This document shows, piece after piece, positions 8,135 to 14,377 of a stretch of 14,377 nucleotides of DNA. This DNA comes from Symbiodinium natans (Eukaryota > Sar > Dinophyceae > Suessiales > Symbiodiniaceae): positions 1,443,001 through 1,457,377 of the forward strand of contig CAJNDS010002001.1 in NCBI GenBank assembly GCA_905221605.1. The letters are read 5' to 3'. Position 1 is the first letter of the stretch. Every line of letters begins with the position of its first letter. Under the pieces are notes generated by a model. It had not been told where the DNA came from and did no database searches. It was given only the letters and a program-made list of their open reading frames with translations. The position numbers and the translations under genes were made by a program.

Positions 8135-8607
8135 CTTAAGCCACCTGGCAAGGCTTATTAAGACACCTGGACTGATTCATTTCGAACCTTGATATCAACA
8201 TTAGTATTAACACTACCAAGACTTTTATAAGAATGAATGTTAATCACCAAAAGAAAACAAAAGATTAAAGATTCATTTCCGGCCAGGAATCAATCAACGT
8301 AGTGCCACAAAGCTTATGAAGACACTTGGATTGCTTCATTCCCGACCCGCAATGAATCATCGCAGGGATTCTTAAGCCACCTGGCAGGGCTTATTAAGAC
8401 ACCTGGACTGGTTCATTTCGAACCTTGATATCAACATTAGTATTAACACTCCCGTGACTTTCAATATAAGAATGAATGTTAATAATCAACAGAAAATAAG
8501 ATTAAAGATTCATTTCAGGCCAGGAATGCATCAACGTAGAGCCAGAGAGCTTATGAAGACACCTGGACTGAGTCATTCCCGACCCGCAATGAATCATCAG
8601 ACGGCTT
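8135..8607 (-). repeat. 236/237-bp tandem duplication inside the satellite
   Basis: Two adjacent units (8135-8370 and 8371-8607), each starting at cttaagccacctggc and containing one module B and two to three module A linkers. The second higher-order copy has only one such unit, so this duplication happened after the larger one or was lost from the other copy. Confidence 0.85.
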
Positions 8608-8626
8608 CTTAAGCCACCTGGCAGGG

Positions 8627-8812
8627 CGGGCCGGGAATGAATCAGTCCAGGTGTCTTCATAAGCCCTGTGGCGCTACGTTGGTTCATTCCTGGCCGGAAG
8701 TGAATCTTTCGTATTGTTTTTTCTTGTGATCATTAATATTCATTAATACGTTAATAGTACTGGTAGTGTTCATACTGATGTTGATATCAAGCTCGGAAAT
8801 GAATCAGACACT
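8627..8812 (+). repeat. Forward-oriented island inside the reversed satellite
   Basis: A module A copy (aatgaatcagtccaggtgtc...) and the following module B (about 8740-8810) read in the forward direction, opposite to both flanks. The same island occurs at 10042-10225 in the second higher-order copy, so the inversion predates that duplication. Confidence 0.85.
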
Positions 8813-9111
8813 ACAATTATTATTTGTATAAGAGTGACCATTAGTTCACATGCATGTCAACATTAAAAGCAAAGATACTATCCATGTTCATGAGTTCGCA
8901 TTACTGAGACACGCCTGGACTGATTTACTTCCGCTGGTCTTTTTAAGGCGCCTGGACTGGTTCATTTCCGGCCCGAAATGAATCAACGCATGGCTTACAC
9001 AGACACCTAAATTGATTCTTCCGGCACGAAGTAAATCAGACTTTGCTTTGAGACGAATGGACTAGTTGGTTCGGGCCCGAAATGACTCACCACGAGAAAC
9101 TTGCTGATAGA

Positions 9112-9153
9112 CCTGGATTGACTCATTTCCGAACGGACATGAGTCAATCCAGG
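9112..9153. repeat. 42-bp near-perfect palindrome
   Basis: Arms CCTGGATTGACTCAT and ATGAGTCAATCCAGG are perfectly complementary, and pairing continues through TCCG/CGGA with one mismatched pair and a 2-base centre. An identical copy lies at 10532-10573. It is the strongest hairpin of the satellite. Confidence 0.9.
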
Positions 9154-9390
9154 ACGAATCAACACAAAGCTTTTCAGACACCTGGACTGATTTGATGCAT
9201 CTCCCACCTTGGAACCCACACCAGTCTTCTTAGTACTAGTACCATTAGTATAAGAATAAATATGAGTTTTCATCTCGATATTCAAGTCAAAATTAATATT
9301 CTTTTGCGAGAGTTCGCACAGGGCTTACTGCGACACGTGGACTGACTCATTTCCAGCCAGGAAAGAATCATCACAGTGCGAACTCAGACA

Positions 9391-11098
9391 CCTGGACTGA
9401 TTCATTTACGACCAGAGAAGAATCACTGCGGGGCTTTCTCAGACACATGACGTGCTTCATCTCCGGCCGTGGCCGGACATGAATCAATGCAGGGCGTACT
9501 AAACACCTGGCACGGCTTTTTAAGACACCTGGACTGATTTATTTACGACCTTGATATCAACACCAGTATTAACACTACCATCACAATTAATATAAGAATG
9601 CATATTACTTATCGAACTTATGCCAATATTCGAGTCAAAGAAAATATCCATGTTCATGAAATCGCACAGAGCTTACTGAGACACCTGGACTAATTCAACT
9701 AATTCATTTGACCATAGCGCCATAGGGCTCATTAAGACACCTGGACTGACTCATTCCTGACCCGCAATGAATCATCGCAGGGCTTCTTAAGCCACTTGGC
9801 AGGGCTTATTAAGACACCTGGACTGATTCTCTTCGAACCTTGATATCAACAGTAGTATTAACACTACCAGTACTTCTAATATAAGACTGAATGTTCATAA
9901 TCAAAAGAAAACAAGATTGATGATTCATTTCCGTCCAGGAATGAACCAACGTAGTGCCACAGAGCTTATGGAGACACCTGGACTGAGTCATTCCCGACCC
10001 GCAATGAATCATCAGACGGCTTCTTAAGCCACCTGGCAGGGCGGGCCGGGAATGAATCAGTCCAGGTGTCTTCATAAGCCCTGTGGCGCTACGTTGGTTC
10101 ATTCCTGGCCGGAAGTGAGTCTTTCGTATTGTTTTTTCTTGTGATCATTAATATTCATTCATACATTAATAGTAATGGTAGTGTTCATACTGATGTTGAT
10201 ATCAAGCTCGGAAATGAATCAAACACTACCATTATTATTAGTATAAGAGTGACCATTAGTTCACGTCCATGTCAACATTAACAGCAAAGATACTATCCAT
10301 GTTCATGAAGTCGCATGACTGCGACGCCTGGTCTGATTCTCTTCCGGCCCAACCCGAAATCTAGCAACGCTGGTCTTTTTAAGCCCGGCCCGAAATGAAT
10401 CAACACATGGCTTATACAGACACCTAAATTGATTCTTCCGGCCCGAAGTAAATCAGCACTTTGCTTTTGAGACGAATGGACTAGTTGATTCTGGCCCGAA
10501 ATGACTCACCACAGGAGGGCTTGCTGACACACCTGGATTGACTCATTTCCGAACGGACATGAGTCAATCCAGGACGAATCAACACAAAGCTTTTCAGACA
10601 CCTGGACTGATTCATCTCGACACCTGGCAGAGCTTTTTCAGACACCTGGACTGATTTGACGCATCTCCCACCTTGGAACCCGCGTCAGTATTATTAGTAC
10701 TAGTACCATTAATATAAGAATATATATGAGTTTTCATCTCAATACGCAAGTCGAACTAGTCATGAAAGCTAGCTCCTTGGAGCTCGCGAGAGTTGTCGTT
10801 TACAAGAATTCTCTCTAGTGTTCAGCTGGGTCAAGAAGCGACCCCGACCCTTAAGTGGTATGAAAATCAAAGGGATAAAGGGCTGTCCTTAATTGATTTC
10901 TGGGGAGGGGGCCCCCCCCCCCCCTTTTGGCTCCCCCCCCTTTTCAGGCCCCCCCCCTCCCTCTTGCCGCGTTTCTAGCTTTCGCACCCCCGATCTCAAG
11001 TATTGTGAAGCGAGAGTTCGCGCAGGGCTTACTGCGACACCTGGACCTCAGTTCCAGCCAGGAAAGAATCACCACAGGGCGTATTCGGACACCTGGAC
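9391..11098 (-). repeat. Satellite higher-order unit, copy 2
   Basis: Second copy of the 7751-9390 unit, with the same module order and the same forward island (10042-10225). Relative to copy 1 it lacks the 236-bp internal duplication, has a 44-bp extra module A piece near 10613-10656 and carries a foreign 215-bp segment at 10795-11009. Over 10119-10300 it differs from copy 1 by scattered substitutions (roughly 90% or more identity by eye). Confidence 0.87.
10795..11009. mobile_element. 215-bp insertion flanked by 9-bp direct repeat
   Basis: The segment has no satellite sequence: it begins gtcgtttacaag, contains three C-rich runs (about 10911-10968) and ends tattgtgaa. It is bounded by GCGAGAGTT at 10786-10794 and at 11010-11018, while the corresponding position in the other higher-order copy (9306-9314) has GCGAGAGTT once with the same right flank. 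This is the pattern of an insertion with a 9-bp target-site duplication. No clear terminal inverted repeats or coding potential are seen, so a short non-autonomous element or captured DNA is inferred. The left flank also differs for about 45 bp. Confidence 0.6.
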
Positions 11099-11777
11099 TG
11101 ATTGACCGAAATAGCTCACTACAGTACGTGGTCCACGCCTGGCAGGGTTTTGTTTAGACACCCGGACTGATTCACAGCTTAATATATATATATATATATA
11201 TTTGTATTCTTAATAGTCTTGCTAGTACTACGCCTACTAATATTAGTATCAATACTAATTCTAGCATTAGTACTAGTTTTAATTATTGAAATGAATTCGC
11301 GCATAGCTTATTGAGACAGCTGCACTGATTCATTTCCGAAAAAGAATGAACCACCACAGAGCTCAATTAAACACCTTGACTGATTATTTTCCGACCCGAA
11401 AAAATCACCCGAGGACGTCTTTGACACTTGGCCGGGCTTATTCAGACACCTGTACTGTTTCATTTCCGGCCTTGATACCAACATCAGTGTTACGAGTACC
11501 ACGAATGTAAGATTGAATCTGAATACTCATGTCAAGATTAACATCGAAATTATTCTTCATTCTCATGAATTAGCACAGTGCTTACTGAGATACCTGGACG
11601 TGTTCATTTCCGAACAGAAATGAATCATCACGTGTTCATTTCCGAACAGAAATGAATCATCAAAGGGCCTGTGAATGGCACCTGGACTGATTCATGTCCG
11701 ACCCGAAATGACTCACCACAACTCCTATGTTAAGAAATGGCCGGAAATAAATCAATACACGGCTCATTAAAACGCCT
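11099..11777 (-). repeat. Satellite, right end, diverged
   Basis: Continues the reversed module A (e.g. gacacccggactgattca, gacacctgtactg) and module B copies (about 11205-11290 and 11475-11560). It includes an (AT)n tract at 11181-11201 and an exact 32-bp tandem duplication at 11599-11662 (cgtgttcatttccgaacaga...). It is cut off by the assembly gap, so the true right end of the satellite is unknown. Confidence 0.85.
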
Positions 11778-11877
11778 NNNNNNNNNNNNNNNNNNNNNNN
11801 NNNNNNNNNNNNNNNNNNNNNNNNNNNNNNNNNNNNNNNNNNNNNNNNNNNNNNNNNNNNNNNNNNNNNNNNNNNNN
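11778..11877. other. Assembly gap (100 N)
   Basis: Exactly 100 N, the usual placeholder for a gap of unknown size. The satellite on the left and AATT-rich DNA on the right do not resemble each other, so adjacency and distance across the gap are not established. Confidence 0.99.
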
Positions 11878-12110
11878 TCAATTAATTTAATTAATTTAAT
11901 TGGTCGACCAATTAAATGAATTACTTTAATAAAATTAATTAAATTATTTTTTTAATTTCTTCGAATTCAATTAATTGAATTAATTTAATTATCTGGCAAT
12001 TGAATTAATTAAATTAATTACATTGTTTTCTTAATTTATTTGCGTTCAATACTCCTAATTGAATTTAATTAATTAAATTATTTGAATTAATTTGATTATT
12101 ATTCATAGTA
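11878..12110. repeat. AATT/TTAA-rich palindromic DNA
   Basis: Extremely AT-rich, built from AATTAATT and TTAATTAA words. It contains a perfect 24-bp palindrome at 11894-11917 centred on GTCGAC and a perfect 18-bp palindrome at 11964-11981 (aattcaattaattgaatt). No gene is recognised. Confidence 0.85.
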
Positions 12111-12154
12111 CTAGCAACAGCTACGACGCAAAATAGACCCTAAAGGTCCCTCTC

Positions 12155-12241
12155 TCATATATATATATATATATAGATATGTGTATATATATGGTACCCC
12201 CCCCCAAGAATATATATATATATATATATGGTACCCCCCCC
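12155..12241 (+). repeat. Two tandem (AT)n / GGTACC / poly-C composites
   Basis: (AT)n, then atggtacccccccccaagaa, then (AT)n again, then atggtacccccccc. This duplicates the order seen at about 5997-6046, and its reverse complement occurs in part at 13859-13901. The exact homopolymer and dinucleotide lengths are uncertain. Confidence 0.88.
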
Positions 12242-12334
12242 ATGGGACCAACCGTTTTAAAGCTTGTATTGCTGAGGCTTTGGTCTGGTGAGGAGGGGGA
12301 GAGATGAAGCAAATAAGTATCAGCGGGGCTCCGG
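12242..12334. other. Short spacer
   Basis: No gene or repeat recognised; contains a purine-rich stretch aggagggggagagatgaag near 12290-12308. Confidence 0.5.
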
Positions 12335-12436
12335 GGGGTGCACTTTAAAGTACTTTAAAGTACTTTAAAAGTACTTTAAAAGTACTTTAAAAGTACTTTA
12401 AATTACTTTTAAAGTACTTTAAAAGTACTTTAAAGC
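12335..12436. repeat. ACTTTAAAGT tandem array
   Basis: About nine 10-11-bp units of ACTTTAAAGT or ACTTTAAAAGT, each itself palindromic around TTTAAA. The array opens with ggggggtgcactttaaag, an inverted match to ctttaaagtgcccccgg at its other side, so the array is bracketed by inverted ends. Confidence 0.92.
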
Positions 12437-12560
12437 ACTTTAAAGTACCTTAAAGTGCCCCCGGATCCAAGATCCAAGATCCAAGGTGCCCCAAAAACCT
12501 TTTTGGGGAATCTTGGATCTTGGATCTTGGATCCGGGGGCACTTTGAAGTACTTTAAAGT
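12437..12560. repeat. 124-bp near-perfect hairpin (61-bp arms)
   Basis: Arms 12437-12497 and 12500-12560 are inverted copies with 57 of 61 positions complementary and a 2-base centre (cc). Going inward, each arm contains an ACTTTAAAGT unit, a CCCCCGG block, three GATCCAA heptamers and CCCCAAAAA at the tip. The four mismatches are internal. Such a structure could extrude as a cruciform or, if transcribed, form a long hairpin RNA; neither is shown by sequence alone. Confidence 0.95.
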
Positions 12561-12566
12561 ATCCTC

Positions 12567-13190
12567 TGCGGGGCAATTCGTCTAAGGAGAGAGGCTCTGG
12601 GCGCCATAATCCTCAACATTTCAGTTGTATAGCAACTCGATACCTGTACTCAGGTATTCCTAAATCCTATATCATATTAATTTCCCCTCGCTCCCCCTCC
12701 TCTCCGCTCCGCTCCCCGGGTTTAAGGTTTAGGCATTTAAAAACTGAGCCGGCAAGTAAACCTACACCTTTAACCTTACAGCCCTGGGGTTAAGGGGGTT
12801 AAGGTTAAGAGGCCAAGGGCTTCAGATTTAAGCAGTCAAACCTAAGGCCATAGAGTTTTAACCTGAAGTGTTTAAGGCTTGGGCATTTACACGTTGAGCC
12901 TAAACCCTGTAGGTTCAGAACCCGAAAACCTGTAGGGCTCTAAAAGGTTCAAGGGTGTGAAGCCTAGAGGCGCTGATGGTATACTTGCCCAGACCTTAGG
13001 TTGTTTAAACCATTTAGCCCTATCGGGCAGGGCTAATGGTTTAGGGCTTTTCAGGGTGTATCTCTAAACCCTCACGTGGTTAGCCCTGTAGGGTGTAGAT
13101 CCTACAGGGTAAAAGGTCTAGGGTTTAAGATTCAAGAGCTGCCTATCTAAACCTTAAATCCCGTAGGGTTATGCCTATGTTTGTAGGAGA
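12567..13190. other. Degenerate telomere-like / subtelomeric spacer
   Basis: Rich in decayed heptamer words (tttaagg, ggttaagg, aaccctgtagg). A 30-bp segment at 12721-12750 recurs at 12871-12900 with about six differences (tttaaggtttaggcattt versus tttaaggcttgggcattt), 150 bp apart. A 9-bp stem with an 8-base loop lies at 13084-13109 (ccctgtagg / cctacaggg). No gene recognised. Confidence 0.6.
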
Positions 13191-13750
13191 GAACAATGTA
13201 TGTATATAGGGTATATGTATTGTAAATCCGATACAGACGATGGAGAAGGAAGAATGGCAGGTCTCGAATCATGAGACTAGGAAGTATTCGAGCGCATAGG
13301 GTGATGTGAAAAGTCATTTGTAGTAAGTGTGGGGGGACGTTTGAATACTGTGAGCAAATATCCTATCCCGCTCACCACTCTTCATGTTTCCCACAGTCCA
13401 AGGCAACTAGGTATCAAGTCCGTACTACTTGAATTTCACATTAAAAGGTCATACCCGGGCTTCGTTCGTGAGTCAACCGAATTGTAACAAGTACATGAAC
13501 TGGCCATAGCCCAAGACATTTTTTGTATGGGAATTACATCTTTTTAACCGTATATTAAAGACCACGCCGTATCAAATCCTCCTCTGTCCCCTATTGGTAA
13601 TGATTTTTTTTGGAATTTTAAATTCCAAGGCCACACCCTGAGAAATCCTCATCTGAGCTTCGTTTGTAATTCAACTTGATGGATTAGAACTTTAGATTCA
13701 GAGGCCACGCCTCGAAGACATTACGCTCACACACTGCTCTCCTGCTGCTA
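13191..13750. other. Spacer with degenerate AGGCCACRCC-bearing repeats
   Basis: No gene is supported. At least three diverged units carry a ttta-attc then aggccac-cc motif (about 13552-13568, 13616-13637, 13691-13711), two of them followed by aaatcctc and tctg words, which implies an old tandem repeat of roughly 70-80 bp. Related motifs occur at 5390 and 5574. A palindrome tggaattt-t-aaattcca lies at 13611-13627. The first 350 bp of the stretch look non-repetitive. Confidence 0.55.
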
Positions 13751-13858
13751 GATGGGCCTAAACCCTAACCGCTCATCGTCCCACTCTCCATCCAAATGCT
13801 GCATCAACTGTCTTACCCCTGCAAATGTCAACCAACAACACTCAAAAGGTAGGTCCCG

Positions 13859-13973
13859 TGGGGGGAGGGGGGGGGTAGCATATGTATATATATATATACA
13901 TGTCTATGTGTATGTGTATATATGTATATGTATATATGTGAATAATATATATATATATATATACATGTGTGTA
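13859..13973 (-). repeat. Poly-G, GTA and TA/TG microsatellite composite
   Basis: G-rich run (13861-13875), then gtagcatatgtatatatata and imperfect TA/TG dinucleotides to about 13973. It resembles the reverse complement of the poly-C/GGTACC/(AT)n composite at 12155-12241. Tyr/Ile-rich open frames on both strands here are microsatellite translations. Confidence 0.88.
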
Positions 13974-14043
13974 TATTGCTGGGCTGTCGAAGGGCTTTGT
14001 ACAAATCCCCCAACAGGCCTCAACCATAAAGTTGGGCTTAGGA

Positions 14044-14092
14044 GTTAGGGTTCAGGGTTTAGGGTTTAGGGTTTAGGGCTTAGGCTTTAGGG
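14044..14092 (+). repeat. Interstitial telomere-like array (TTTAGGG)n
   Basis: About six units, opening with GTTAGGG and TTCAGGG variants and closing with GGGCTTAGG and CTTTAGGG variants. It marks the return of the telomere-like domain on the far side of the satellite. Confidence 0.93.
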
Positions 14093-14222
14093 AGCCGAAT
14101 CCCCCCCTACTTCCCAAACTGGGCCTCTGCAGTGGGCGCACGAGGCTGTACTGGCGCCGGGGCACCTTCGGGTGCAGATCTCAAGCCCAAGTTCGGATTG
14201 TAACAGGGGGTGCGTTCAAAGG
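14093..14222. other. Short non-repetitive spacer
   Basis: No gene or repeat recognised. It includes a small stem at 14156-14174 (gccggggcacc with ggtgc). Confidence 0.45.
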
Positions 14223-14257
14223 GATTTAGGGTTTCGGGGTTTAGGGTTTAGGGTTTC
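14223..14257 (+). repeat. Short degenerate TTTAGGG block
   Basis: Four to five units, including TTTCGGGG variants. After it, no repeat or gene is recognised to the end of the window. Confidence 0.88.
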
Positions 14258-14377
14258 GTTTTCGGGCTGAGGGTCCATGAAGTCAGGCAACAAGGGCCGT
14301 GTCGCTTAGGTATGGGTTTAACCGTTTAGGTCGGAGGGGCCCTGGCAACATGGACGATCTCATCTTGGCACCATGCA

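Larger units (their letters stand above)
7751..9390 (-). repeat. Satellite higher-order unit, copy 1
   Basis: In this block module A is mostly reversed relative to the left block (reads CAGGGCTTATTAAG then ACACCTGGACTG on the plus strand). About 1.64 kb here matches 9391-11098 in order. Identical stretches include 69 bp at 7988-8056 (= 9651-9719), 146 bp at 8558-8703 (= 9973-10118) and 82 bp at 9111-9192 (= 10531-10612). Copy 1 has two events absent from copy 2: a 236-bp internal tandem duplication (8135-8370 and 8371-8607) and a 12-bp addition near 8083; these account exactly for the 248-bp change in offset between the first two shared blocks. Confidence 0.88.

Noticed and set aside
6301-11777. 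CRISPR array, because of palindromic repeats at regular spacing
   Set aside because: The sequences between palindromes are conserved rather than unique, repeats are strongly diverged, no cas gene is present and the DNA is eukaryotic.
6301-11777. LTR or LINE retrotransposon, or a repeat-protein gene
   Set aside because: No terminal repeats, polymerase or integrase motifs, or open frame beyond about 100 codons are visible, and unit lengths vary by non-multiples of three.
12121-12312. 63-codon minus-strand frame rich in Tyr/Ile
   Set aside because: It translates (AT)n tracts and poly-C; there is no coding evidence.
13258-13278. Possible tRNA T-arm-like stem (gtctcgaatcatgagac)
   Set aside because: Only a 5-bp stem without acceptor, D or anticodon arms at tRNA spacing.
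13752-14048. 98-codon plus-strand frame with VYIYIHVYVY-type repeats
   Set aside because: It translates the TA/TG microsatellite, and two other minus-strand frames cover the same bases.

Overview
No protein-coding gene, rRNA or tRNA can be supported anywhere in this 14.4 kb window. It is repeat-dominated nuclear eukaryotic DNA. The heptamer TTTAGGG/CCCTAAA, the telomere unit of plants, many algae and coccidian/chromerid alveolates, occurs in more than 25 blocks in both orientations. Long G/C homopolymers, AT microsatellites and abundant AAACCCT heptamers inside non-terminal DNA fit best with a coccidian such as Eimeria, where internal telomere-like heptamers are known. The CAG triplet repeats also typical of Eimeria coding regions are absent here, so the assignment is an inference of about 50% confidence; a chromerid, alga or plant remains possible.

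Layout. (1) Bases 1-5510 hold scattered interstitial telomere-like arrays that repeatedly change orientation, separated by 50-500 bp of non-repetitive spacer, plus C-rich tracts, a 22-G run and an AAT-rich tract. At least two places (about 3803-3888 and 4296-4386) have the head-to-head geometry of telomere-telomere fusions. (2) Bases 5511-6300 are a transition zone with a fold-back inverted repeat, a 21-G run, an (AT)10 tract and AT-rich DNA. (3) Bases 6301-11777 are one large degenerate satellite. A short module A (about 50 bp: a conserved linker around CAGTCCAGGTGTCTT next to a palindrome GATTCATTTC/GAAATGAATC) alternates with a longer AT-rich module B (about 90 bp). The left part is in one orientation and the right part mostly in the other. 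The right part contains two tandem copies of a roughly 1.64 kb higher-order unit (about 7751-9390 and 9391-11098). The second copy carries a 215-bp foreign segment bounded by a 9-bp direct repeat. (4) A 100-N assembly gap (11778-11877) ends the satellite. (5) Bases 11878-12566 hold AATT-rich palindromic DNA, a poly-C/GGTACC/(AT)n composite and a 124-bp near-perfect hairpin attached to an ACTTTAAAGT array. (6) Bases 12567-14377 are degenerate telomere-like and subtelomere-like sequence, with intact TTTAGGG blocks returning at 14044 and 14223.

There are no genes working together here. The window reads as a subtelomere-like or other heterochromatic repeat domain. The most noteworthy content is the palindromic satellite with its traceable higher-order duplication history, and the large hairpin near 12.5 kb. 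All short open frames appear to be by-products of repeats.
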